DNA of 20,274 bases from a candidate division Zixibacteria bacterium SM23_81. GTDB taxonomy: Bacteria > SM23-81. The notes under the pieces were generated by a model that had not been told where the DNA came from, did not search any database, and saw only the letters and a program-made list of their open reading frames with translations. Both the position numbers and the translations under genes were made by a program. Shown here piece by piece: positions 13,734-20,274 of this stretch. Every line of letters begins with the position of its first letter. Within the stretch, counting starts at the first letter, position 1. Where the stretch lies: positions 1 to 20,274 of the forward strand of contig LJUY01000049.1 in the NCBI GenBank assembly GCA_001304015.1. The letters run 5' to 3'.

Positions 13734-15590
13734 CTATTTTCTAGAAGTTAATAGTATGAAATCAGGATCATACCATAAATTCTCCAGGTCGAAATCGGCG
13801 CGAGATTGTCGTCGATTTACGTATCCATCGGCAAAGGCTCTCCGGAGCCATTTCAAAGCATTAGCCTTATCCCCTTTGATGGCATATATGCAGGCCAGGT
13901 CGTATTTGGCTTGCGGGTATGGAAAGCGTAAGACGGCCTCCAATCCATGGGTCAGGGCCCCTTCATAGCGTCCCAATCTACACAGAAGAATTCCCAGCAA
14001 GCCCTGATCAGCTGGTCCCACGGCCTGGTGATTCTCTCCTACCAGGATGTCCATCAAGAGTTCCAGGAGCTCCTTTGAACTTTGGTGATCGCCCCGTCGG
14101 GCATGGGCGAGAGCGGCGTGGTAGAGGAAATCCCAGTTTAATTCCTGGCTGCAGGCGGCCTCCAAATTGGCCACAGCGCGCCAGTGCTGCCTTTGTCGGA
14201 GGCAAATAAGCCCCCGTAAGTACTGAGCCAGGGGGAGGTCTCCCTCCTGGCGGAGAGCTCGCTCCGCCAGGACCTCAGCCCTCTTTTCCTGTTGCATCTG
14301 AAATAGGGTCAGGCCGATCATGGCCTGCGCCCTGGCGTCTTGGGAGGCCAGATCTTGTGCCTGAGCCAGAAGTTCCTCGGCAAACTCTTGTTGCCAATTC
14401 TCAAAGTGAAGCAAGGCCAGGCTCATGTTCTCCTGGATCCACCAATACCAGTTCTCCTGCTGTGCCGAAGATAAGGACAGCTCTTGGGCCATGGCTTCGA
14501 TGGCCTTCTCCAGGTTCCCAGTCATCTGATAGCTGGTGGCAAGCTGTCCCCAGCCTAGAGTTCGGCGTATTGTTGGGGTTTCCTCCACCTGGACATAGTC
14601 GCTGAGATGCTGGATGGTCTGTGGCCACAGGCCCTGGTAAGCCAGGAGGCGACCTAGGGTCAGGGGTACACCTTCTTGCCAGGCGTAGTCCCGATACCTC
14701 TCAATCAACCTGGACAGCTCAGCCACCGCCCCCTCCAGATCTCCATCCACAAACCACAGCCACCATCCTCGGGCATATTGGCGTTCCCATTCCGGCAGCC
14801 TCTCCAGAAATCGGTTGGCCATGATGAGCGATTCTCTAGCAGATCCCTGCGGAATGCCCAGGGCCTGGGATTGGTCATAGATCTTCGCCAAGAGGAAATG
14901 GGCTCGGGTAAAGGCGCTGTCGATGGTAGTGGCCAATTGGAGATGATCAACCGCCTGGGGCAGAGAGCTGTCATCGGAGATGATGTAGTCCTCGACGGCC
15001 ATGGCATAATGGCGATAGGCAGGAATGGAACTAGTGGTCACCTGGGTAATGGGGGGAAGATGCTCAGGAGTTGTCCAGCCCAGAGTCTGGGCAACTTTGA
15101 GGCTGAGGAAGTCCACGGCATCGAAGATTTTCTGGAAGTCGTCGGCCACAACGTGGTCTTTGAGGAGCAGTTCTTGGTCGTTTTTCCCGACCAGCCAGAC
15201 GTCCAGGCGAAAGCCCACACCCAGGGCGGAAATGCTTCCCGTCAGAACTGCCTCGGCCCGGAACTGGCGGAGGGCATCTTCAACGGACAGTTTCAACTCT
15301 CTTCTCGGGGACAGAGGACCGGCCTGCTCTAAAAGCCGCTCTAACCGCACCGCGCGCAGAGGAGACCGTCTGTTCAGCTCCGTGGCGAACATGTCCACCA
15401 GCCCGGTATCCAGCCATCTTCGGTCTTCTCCAACTGACCCGGTTTTAAAGGGGATAATGACCACAGGGCTCAACTGACCCGTTAAAACTGACCCGCTCGG
15501 ACGCCAGTTTCTCCAGGGTCTCCATACAGCCAGCAGAAGAGCTATCATGACGAGTGTGGTCAGGAGAATTTTATTTTTGCCCAGCTGCAA
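13734..15590 (-). CDS. Membrane-anchored TolB-like/TPR protein
   Basis: I place the start at TTG 15590, 7 nt after a strong AAGGAGA, giving 618 residues; a frame from TTG 15629 would bury that RBS inside the gene. One transmembrane helix (ILLTTLVMIALLLAVW) is followed by a TolB-like domain: VVIIPFKTG, WLDTGLVDMFATELN, AVRLERLLEQAG, and VEDALRQFRAEAVLTGSISALG followed by DVWL. The rest, about 400 residues, is tetratricopeptide-like helical repeats, e.g. HLQLATTIDSAFTRAHFLLA, AQYLRGLICLRQRQHWRAVA and AKYDLACIYAIKGDKANALK, ending ADFDLENLWYDPDF. In many bacteria this module follows a Ser/Thr kinase, adenylate cyclase or winged-helix domain; here no such domain precedes it, only a membrane anchor. 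Likely a scaffold in the periplasm or at the membrane. Partner unknown. Confidence 0.83.
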   Translation of the reverse strand: MQLGKNKILLTTLVMIALLLAVWRPWRNWRPSGSVLTGQLSPVVIIPFKTGSVGEDRRWLDTGLVDMFATELNRRSPLRAVRLERLLEQAGPLSPRRELKLSVEDALRQFRAEAVLTGSISALGVGFRLDVWLVGKNDQELLLKDHVVADDFQKIFDAVDFLSLKVAQTLGWTTPEHLPPITQVTTSSIPAYRHYAMAVEDYIISDDSSLPQAVDHLQLATTIDSAFTRAHFLLAKIYDQSQALGIPQGSARESLIMANRFLERLPEWERQYARGWWLWFVDGDLEGAVAELSRLIERYRDYAWQEGVPLTLGRLLAYQGLWPQTIQHLSDYVQVEETPTIRRTLGWGQLATSYQMTGNLEKAIEAMAQELSLSSAQQENWYWWIQENMSLALLHFENWQQEFAEELLAQAQDLASQDARAQAMIGLTLFQMQQEKRAEVLAERALRQEGDLPLAQYLRGLICLRQRQHWRAVANLEAACSQELNWDFLYHAALAHARRGDHQSSKELLELLMDILVGENHQAVGPADQGLLGILLCRLGRYEGALTHGLEAVLRFPYPQAKYDLACIYAIKGDKANALKWLRRAFADGYVNRRQSRADFDLENLWYDPDFILLTSRK

Positions 15591-15657
15591 TGTTTCTCTC
15601 CTTATGATTCGAGTCAAGCCAATGGGCAAGGCGATCTACGGGCCACAAGATTGGTTT

Positions 15658-16560
15658 TCACAGATCGTGATCCTCCATTTGCCAAGCCAGAAGGAGGTCC
15701 AGGGCCAGGCCCTGCCAGGCGCCCCAGCGTTGGTCGGCGAAGTCGCGCAGCTTCGATCCGGTTGGCCTTTTTCCTTCAAAAAAGAGGTTTCCCATGACCT
15801 TGAGGACGTAAGTATCGATGAAAAAGGCATCATAGTGCCGCAGGCCATAGAGGATAGCGGCGTGGGCCGAGTAGGGTCCCAGCCCCTTGATAGACATCAG
15901 GCGCTCGGTTGCCTCCTCGGTGGTGCGTCCTTCGATTTGTCCCTCCAGGCCATTCAAGATGGCTAGGGAGACGTTTTGAATGGCCTGAGATCGGTAGGCC
16001 CCAATGCCTTCCAGCGCTTTTTGAGAGGATTTAGCCAGGACTTGTGCCGACGGAAAGGCGCTTACTTTGCGACCGTCGAGGAGAATAGAGGAACCGAACC
16101 TCTCGGCCAGGGCCATGAGCATCCGCCGGAAGGAGTGAAAGTTTGTGTTCTGAGAGACGACGGCCGAGACCAGCATCTCGTGGAGATCTCTTGTGGTCTT
16201 GACCCGGTAGCCTTTGAGTTCCATCATGGCCCGGGAAAGCGCCGGGTCGTTTTTGGCGATGTTGTAGAAAGCCGAAAGATCTTCGGTAAGACCCAGAGTC
16301 CAATCAAGTTGTGCGCATAAAGAGGAAATATCGCCCGAGCTCAGCTCCGTGGCGCTGCTTAGCAGCATCTGGATTTTGGGGCGGTTGATGGAGCCGCTCT
16401 GCACCAGCCGGGCCTCCACCACATGGCCACTGGGCGACAGCAAGGCTCGAACTGGCTTGCCATGCTCAAAGAGCCAGGGAGCAAAGAGATAGCCCCTTCG
16501 GATCCATCTCAGGTCATAGGGCGCCCTGGCCGTAACCTGACGCCGAATCCTCATCGGCAC
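15658..16560 (-). CDS. HhH-GPD DNA glycosylase, AlkA/OGG-like
   Basis: Predicted protein of 300 residues from GTG 16560 or 298 from ATG 16554; GGGAG lies upstream of both and the choice is open. The N-terminal 100 residues (beta-rich, VVEARLVQSGS) resemble the AlkA/OGG N-domain. LHEMLVSAVVSQNTNFHSFRRMLMAL follows (about 127-151). The helix-hairpin-helix is LMSIKGLGPYSAHAAIL (221-237) and the catalytic Asp is D249 in FFIDTYV. Base-excision repair enzymes of this type flip out and remove damaged bases. Bifunctional OGG1/Nth enzymes carry a lysine in the second hairpin helix; here that segment reads GPYSAHAA with no lysine, so a monofunctional, AlkA-like enzyme for alkylated or related lesions is more likely. 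It ends 67 nt before the TPR start. Confidence 0.87.
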   Translation of the reverse strand: MPMRIRRQVTARAPYDLRWIRRGYLFAPWLFEHGKPVRALLSPSGHVVEARLVQSGSINRPKIQMLLSSATELSSGDISSLCAQLDWTLGLTEDLSAFYNIAKNDPALSRAMMELKGYRVKTTRDLHEMLVSAVVSQNTNFHSFRRMLMALAERFGSSILLDGRKVSAFPSAQVLAKSSQKALEGIGAYRSQAIQNVSLAILNGLEGQIEGRTTEEATERLMSIKGLGPYSAHAAILYGLRHYDAFFIDTYVLKVMGNLFFEGKRPTGSKLRDFADQRWGAWQGLALDLLLAWQMEDHDL

Positions 16561-16624
16561 CTTGCTCCCGATATCGAGCTTTCATCGCGAAGCTCCATGG
16601 ACTTGCCTTGATCATAAACCAGAA

Positions 16625-16662
16625 AAGCTCACACCGCGCAGAGGGATAGGTGGTGTGAGCTT
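16625..16662 (-). terminator. Hairpin after the SpoIIE gene, probable terminator
   Basis: AAGCTCACACC and GGTGTGAGCTT form a perfect 11-bp stem around a 16-nt loop, starting about 78 nt after the SpoIIE-gene stop. On the minus strand the stem ends in TT followed by TTCTGG, a short U-run, so it is a moderate intrinsic terminator. The spacer 16561-16739 has no gene. Confidence 0.6.
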
Positions 16663-16739
16663 CTTCCGTTATGACGAGAACTTTAAGCTCGAGAATCAGA
16701 TGAAGCCAACATGATCTTGAAGCTGTTCTCTCCATGATT

Positions 16740-18038
16740 TTACAGAAGTTTAATGGCCACCAAAGTCATGTCGTCCTGCTGGGGCGTGTCACCGGTGAAG
16801 GCCGAGACCTCTGTTACGATCTTCTCCAACAGCGGCTCGGGGGAGAGGCTTCGATTTTCGGCTAAAAGTTTCAGCAGTCTTTCCTCTCCGAACTCCTCCT
16901 CCCGATCATTCATGGCCTCGGTGATGCCGTCGGAGAACATCAGCAACAGATCGCCTGGTCTTAGCTGAAGACGTTCCTCCTGGTAGGGCATTTGCGGCAG
17001 CATCCCCAGCACAATACCTCCCGTTTCAAGTCGACGGCAGCTGCCGTCCTGGCTTATCAGCATAGGCGAATTGTGGCCGGCATTGGTACAGGTGAAGGTT
17101 TTTTCATTCGTGTCGAGGATCCCGCAGAACAGAGTGGCATATTTGTCAGCCTCGGTGCTTTTGTGCAAGGCCGTGTTGGCCTCTGCGATGCAATCTTTGA
17201 CCGAGGTAGAAGTAACGACCTGCACTCGAAGTGTCGCCTGGATGTTAGACATAAGCAGAGAGGCCGGCACCCCTTTTCCCGAGACGTCGGCGATGACCAC
17301 CCCCAGGTGGTCTTCGCCCAGCTCGATGAAATCGTAGTAGTCTCCACCTACCTCTCTGGCTGGGTGACTGAGCCCGGCGATCTCGGCTCCCGGCAGTCGT
17401 GGATTTTCTTTGGGCAAGAGGCTTTGCTGGATGTCCCGGGCCATCTGGAGCTCTTTTTCCATCTGCTGCAGTCTCTTTTCTTCCTCGTACAGGCGAGCGT
17501 TCTCCAAAACCTGTGCTGATTGTGTGGCGATAATTCCCACCAATCGCTGATCGTCGGGAGTGAAAGTGCCTCCTCCCTTCTTGTTGATGAGGTTGATCAC
17601 ACCGATCATCTTATCCTTCACTTTAAGGGGCACGCTGAGCACCGACCGGATCTGGGCACTCTCCACCTTAACTCCTTTGAACCGTTCGTCAGAGGCAAAA
17701 TCCTCGATTAACAACGGCTTTTGATTTTTCAGCATCCAGCCGGTGAGGCTTACCCCCAGCCGATACGGAACTCCTTCGCTGGAGGCATCCATGCTGCGGA
17801 TCAAGGTCTTCATGGGAGAGAGGGCTTTGTCGGTGATCAACATTATGGCTCCCTGCTCGACTCCGACAGATTTGATGGCCTTTTGGACAATAAGGTTCAT
17901 AATCTGGTCTGTGGTCATGGTGGAGTCGATGGCTGCGGCCAGCTCGTTGAGAATGGTGAGCTCGGCTACCGCTCGCCGCAACCGTATGTTCTCCTCCTCC
18001 AAAGCATCGGTTTTATCCGAAAGGTCGGGGGATGACAT
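16740..18038 (-). CDS. GAF-domain SpoIIE/PP2C-type serine phosphatase (RsbU-like)
   Basis: Predicted protein of 432 residues. Residues 10-40 form a coiled coil (DALEEENIRLRRAVAEL). A GAF domain covers about 40-185 (SVGVEQGAIMLI, GVSLTGWMLKNQKPLLIEDF, RSVLSVPLKVKDKMIGVINL). A linker helix (RLYEEEKRLQQMEKELQMAR) leads to DIQQSLLP and the phosphatase: EVGGDYYDF (D233), VIADVSGKGVPASLLMS (D251), NAGHNSPML, LLMFSDGITEA (D370) and TPQQDDMTLVAI (D422/D423). All metal-binding aspartates are present. Such enzymes dephosphorylate an STAS-domain anti-anti-sigma factor in partner-switching, triggered by a ligand at GAF. No anti-sigma or STAS gene is nearby. GGAG lies 6 nt before ATG 18038. A hairpin follows the stop. 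Confidence 0.92.
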   Translation of the reverse strand: MSSPDLSDKTDALEEENIRLRRAVAELTILNELAAAIDSTMTTDQIMNLIVQKAIKSVGVEQGAIMLITDKALSPMKTLIRSMDASSEGVPYRLGVSLTGWMLKNQKPLLIEDFASDERFKGVKVESAQIRSVLSVPLKVKDKMIGVINLINKKGGGTFTPDDQRLVGIIATQSAQVLENARLYEEEKRLQQMEKELQMARDIQQSLLPKENPRLPGAEIAGLSHPAREVGGDYYDFIELGEDHLGVVIADVSGKGVPASLLMSNIQATLRVQVVTSTSVKDCIAEANTALHKSTEADKYATLFCGILDTNEKTFTCTNAGHNSPMLISQDGSCRRLETGGIVLGMLPQMPYQEERLQLRPGDLLLMFSDGITEAMNDREEEFGEERLLKLLAENRSLSPEPLLEKIVTEVSAFTGDTPQQDDMTLVAIKLL

Positions 18039-18125
18039 AGTCTTCTCCAGGTATCAGGTTGTTACTCCCTGCAGCAATGGGCGGAGTCTCTTCTAGGTCT
18101 TTCGCTTCACTTAGAGCTTGCTCCT

Positions 18126-18157
18126 TATTGCATTCAAGGTAAGCTCTGAATGTAATA
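18126..18157. other. A/T-rich imperfect inverted repeat upstream of the SpoIIE gene
   Basis: TATTGCATTCA (18126-18136) and TGAATGTAATA (18147-18157) form an 11-bp stem with one G-T pair around a 10-nt loop. It lies midway in the spacer 18039-18227, between the saccharopine dehydrogenase-like gene and the phosphatase. There is no T-run, so an operator or a weak terminator are both possible. No gene is seen in the spacer. Confidence 0.4.
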
Positions 18158-18227
18158 GATGAACAGGCTTCGTGAAGAGCTCAGGGTAATTTGCCCAGCC
18201 CAGGAATTCGCACCTTTCTGAGTGCCC

Positions 18228-19559
18228 TCAGGATGCAAGCTTTCTGGTCTTTTCCTTGAAACGGATTCCCAAGCGCTCCAGCTCCTTCAGCACTGGTTCA
18301 TAGATGTCTGGCAAGACGGGAATGTGCACGCCCGTGGCGGTGATCTCGCCGTGCAGAATCATCTTGGCGGCGATGGCGGCAGGCAGGCTTACCGTGCGAG
18401 CCATGGCCGAGTCCCCGTTGGGAATTCCGAAGTCCACCAGAGATGAGGTGATCATCTCCTTGGCGGGCAGCTCAGGATATTCGGCGATGAACTCGTGATG
18501 GAGAACGATCATATCCCGCTCGCCCTTCTCGTACGGCATCTTCTCCAGAAGCTTGGCGGCCAGTATGTCCAGGGGCGAGCCGCTTTCAACCGGCAGGGGG
18601 TCGTCGCTCAGCAGGCCCAGCCACTCGAATCGATCCATGATATCGGAGCCTTCCGGAATATCTAACTGCTTGGAAAGGTCAGATTTGAGGCTGCCCGTAG
18701 GGGTACCGATGAAGGTCTGGGTGAACTGAGCGAAGGTTTGGCCGGCCAGTCCAGTCCTCTCTTCATCGTCCAGAAGTCCTAGGTCCGCGAACTTCTTCCA
18801 GGTCTCACACCAACCCGGATAACGCAGGGTCCCTCGGTACATAGTTTTGATGTCGCCCAGGCCATAGAGCTCGATGTAGGGGATGGAGTTTCTGTTGGGA
18901 TAAGCCGTCAACATGCCCACACTTTCTATTCCGATGGTCCAGGTGTGAGCGAATAGGTCCTTGGAGGGCACAAACACCTCCTTGCCGTCCTCCAAATAGC
19001 GACCGGTGTTCTTGCCGGCTAATACGACTCCTCGCGGGCTCCAAGAGAACTTATATCCGAATGGATTGGTGTTTGCCTCTGGAGCGGGGAGTCCGCCGCA
19101 GTATGAGCGGAAGCTGATGATTTTGCCCCCTCGATTTTGGACCCCGTGTATAATCTTCATGGCGGACATGTGGTCAATGCCCGGATCGACACCGATCTCG
19201 TTGAGTATAAGAAGGCCTTTCTCCTGGGCGTCCCCATCTAGGGCCCTCATAGCATCGCTCACGTAGGAGGTGGTGACCATGGGCTTGCCGAGCTCCAGGC
19301 AGAGCTTGGCCACGTCTACATGGTAGGCATAGGGAACTAGGCTGATGACCAAATCTGACTCGGAGATCAGGTCTTGTAAGGAAGCTTTATCCTGGACCAG
19401 GAGGGTTTTAGCCTCACCCCTGGGGTGGCCGTCGATGAGCTTTTCTGCCTTGCTCACCGTGCGGCTGGCCACGACAAGCCTAAAATCAGGATTGTCTAAA
19501 AGATAGCATACGAGCGGTCTGGTAACCAGCCCGGCGCCGAGGACGAGAATGGTTTTCAT
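18228..19559 (-). CDS. Saccharopine dehydrogenase-like NAD(P)-dependent oxidoreductase
   Basis: Predicted protein of 443 residues. The N-terminal Rossmann fold is clear: ILVLGAGLVTRPLVCYLL (GxGxxxxP), VVASRTVSKAEKLI, and LISESDLVISLVPYAYHVDV followed by AKLCLE, then VTTSYVSDAMRALD. The C-terminal saccharopine dehydrogenase domain includes GVDPGIDHMSAMKIIHGVQN, SFRSYCGGLPAPEANTNPFG with YKFSWSPRGV, and GVHIPVLPDIYEPVLKELER near the end. The length and PAPEANTNP motif fit the Lys9-type (L-glutamate-forming) enzyme that joins or splits saccharopine in lysine metabolism. Other lysine genes are absent here, so use in a different amino-acid route is possible. AGGAGG is 7 nt before ATG 19559. Downstream is a 189-bp spacer, then the SpoIIE gene. 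Confidence 0.9.
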   Translation of the reverse strand: MKTILVLGAGLVTRPLVCYLLDNPDFRLVVASRTVSKAEKLIDGHPRGEAKTLLVQDKASLQDLISESDLVISLVPYAYHVDVAKLCLELGKPMVTTSYVSDAMRALDGDAQEKGLLILNEIGVDPGIDHMSAMKIIHGVQNRGGKIISFRSYCGGLPAPEANTNPFGYKFSWSPRGVVLAGKNTGRYLEDGKEVFVPSKDLFAHTWTIGIESVGMLTAYPNRNSIPYIELYGLGDIKTMYRGTLRYPGWCETWKKFADLGLLDDEERTGLAGQTFAQFTQTFIGTPTGSLKSDLSKQLDIPEGSDIMDRFEWLGLLSDDPLPVESGSPLDILAAKLLEKMPYEKGERDMIVLHHEFIAEYPELPAKEMITSSLVDFGIPNGDSAMARTVSLPAAIAAKMILHGEITATGVHIPVLPDIYEPVLKELERLGIRFKEKTRKLAS

Positions 19560-19585
19560 GGACGTGCCTCCTGTCGGAGAATAAA

Positions 19586-19637
19586 GGATTCAAGGATTTG
19601 AGGATTCAAGGAAGAAAAACAGCCACGAATCACGAAG
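19586..19637. repeat. Octamer and heptamer repeats around the S23-protein stop codon
   Basis: Three octamers GGATTCAA, GGATTTGA, GGATTCAA occupy 19586-19609, just upstream of the saccharopine dehydrogenase RBS. At 19624-19637 the heptamers CACGAAT and CACGAAG cover the stop codon of the S23 gene (TGA, 19632-19630). The last residues of that protein (SRSS) are therefore partly encoded by repeat-like sequence. The same words recur at 20110-20117 and 20202-20249. Confidence 0.65.
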
Positions 19638-20016
19638 AACGTGATTTTTCCAAAGCCTCTAAAGATTTGATTGGGGCCTTGAGCATCCTCTCAGTTTCTT
19701 TAAGAGACATATGTAAATTCTTGTGCTTTATTGATTCAAGATATTTTAAGTCGTGGCAAAGCATGAGTTGTGTTTCCAATTCGCAGAGAGAACCGTAGGC
19801 AAGGTAGAGAGCGTGAATATATTGTTGAGTTGTCCTCCTCCCATAACCCTCTGCAATATTGGAAGGAACAGAGACTGCAGCTCTTCGAATTTGTTGACTT
19901 AGACCGTATCTCTCCTCCTTTGGAAAGCCCTCGGTAGCATGATAGATGTCTAGGCACAGCTTGTATGATTTCTGCCAGACCTTTAGCTCGCGGTAATTTT
20001 TAAGCATCCCGGTCAT
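19630..20016 (-). CDS. Four-helix-bundle protein of the S23/Avd-like family
   Basis: Predicted protein of 128 residues from ATG 20016; ATG 20007 (MLKNYRELKVW) is also possible. The family pattern is very clear: YRELKVWQKSYKLCLDIYHA, FPKEERYGLSQQIRRAAVSV, PSNIAEGYGRRTTQQYIHAL and AYGSLCELETQLMLCHDL, then YL. Members form pentameric helical bundles, are encoded in 23S rRNA intervening sequences of some bacteria, and include Avd, the accessory protein of diversity-generating retroelements. No reverse transcriptase, template repeat or rRNA is seen here, so this is a free-standing member of unknown role. The gene is flanked on both sides by GGATTCAA-type repeats. The start has only a weak RBS. Confidence 0.9.
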   Translation of the reverse strand: MTGMLKNYRELKVWQKSYKLCLDIYHATEGFPKEERYGLSQQIRRAAVSVPSNIAEGYGRRTTQQYIHALYLAYGSLCELETQLMLCHDLKYLESIKHKNLHMSLKETERMLKAPIKSLEALEKSRSS

Positions 20017-20201
20017 CGGTTGTCAGATCTCAGAACAAAGATGCATCCCGGGTTTTCCTTAACCCCTCGAATCTTCTAGCACTATGTTTTCAATTACTTC
20101 TTAAATAAGGATTCAAGGAATTAACGATTCCAGCCTTCGAGTGCTTCCCTCTCCGCTGCCCCTTTTTAAAAGTGCTCAGGGTCTGAGGAAATTTTTTCCA
20201 T

Positions 20202-20249
20202 GATTCCCCGAATCCCTGAATCCTCGACTCCTTGAATCCTCGACCCCTA
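20202..20249. repeat. Six-unit octamer array reaching the stop codon of the right-edge gene
   Basis: Exact 8-bp steps on the plus strand: GATTCCCC, GAATCCCT, GAATCCTC, GACTCCTT, GAATCCTC, GACCCCTA. Consensus GAATCCTN. The last unit contains CTA, the reverse complement of the putative TAG stop at 20249-20247. The remaining spacer 20017-20201 has one more GGATTCAA word near 20109 and no gene. Confidence 0.8.
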
Positions 20250-20274
20250 TCTTTTCAGGTATTTCTCCAAATAA
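20247..20274 (-). CDS. Possible C-terminal end of a gene beyond the right edge
   Basis: On the minus strand the last bases read in one frame as YLEKYLKR followed by TAG, a plausible charged helical C-terminus. The octamer array begins exactly at this stop, as arrays do for other genes here. With eight codons visible no family can be named. Confidence 0.35.

Noticed and set aside
19630-20016. Diversity-generating retroelement accessory gene
   Set aside because: The protein is Avd-like, but no reverse transcriptase, template repeat or variable repeat is in the window.

Overview
The window is a stretch of bacterial chromosome, moderately GC-rich, in which every gene I can support is read from the minus strand, so the biological order runs from high to low coordinates. 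A signal-peptide-bearing metallopeptidase and a probable outer-membrane beta-barrel point to a Gram-negative-type envelope. The gene mix (TolB-like/TPR protein, GAF-SpoIIE phosphatase, S23-type four-helix-bundle protein, DUF4910-like M28 peptidase, non-spore spore-photoproduct-lyase homologue) and the repeat-filled spacers fit an uncultivated, deep-branching lineage better than a model proteobacterium. The phylum cannot be fixed from the sequence. There is no tRNA, rRNA, phage, IS transposase or CRISPR array.

Layout from the right edge leftwards. A few codons of a gene end at 20247. Next come an S23/Avd-like helical bundle protein (19630-20016), a saccharopine dehydrogenase-like enzyme (18228-19559), a GAF-SpoIIE phosphatase (16740-18038) followed by a hairpin, an HhH-GPD DNA glycosylase (15658-16560) and a TolB-like/TPR membrane protein (13734-15590). 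Then follow an M20 peptidase (12091-13422), a flavin-reductase-like protein (10991-11539) and a secreted M3 peptidase (9017-10915) closed by a clear terminator. A tight cluster then reads GT2 glycosyltransferase, ParB-like protein, SPL-like radical SAM enzyme and SpoU/TrmH methyltransferase (8986 to 5299), with two 4-nt ATGA overlaps. After a 177-bp MITE-like element come an M28 peptidase (2876-4939), a beta-barrel protein fused at its 3' end to a decayed copy of the peptidase tail (2138-2720), three small membrane proteins, and a radical SAM/SPASM enzyme that runs off the left edge.

Two things stand out. First, the spacers carry many short-period tandem arrays (6, 7, 8 and 9 bp units) that begin at, or run into, the stop codons of at least five genes: the right-edge gene, S23, TPR, M20 and TrmH. 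Genes without arrays instead have hairpin terminators or plain spacers. Second, the 3' end of the M28 peptidase gene has a decayed paralogous copy about 740 bp away, and the join changed the C-terminus of the barrel protein.

Functionally the window combines peptide breakdown (M3, M20, M28), nucleic-acid maintenance or modification (glycosylase, SPL-like enzyme, ParB-like protein, SpoU methyltransferase), signalling (SpoIIE, TolB-TPR) and amino-acid metabolism (saccharopine dehydrogenase-like). The GT2-ParB-SPL-TrmH cluster is the only set whose overlaps argue for joint expression. I see no known defence system. The array-at-stop-codon pattern is the best candidate for something undescribed.
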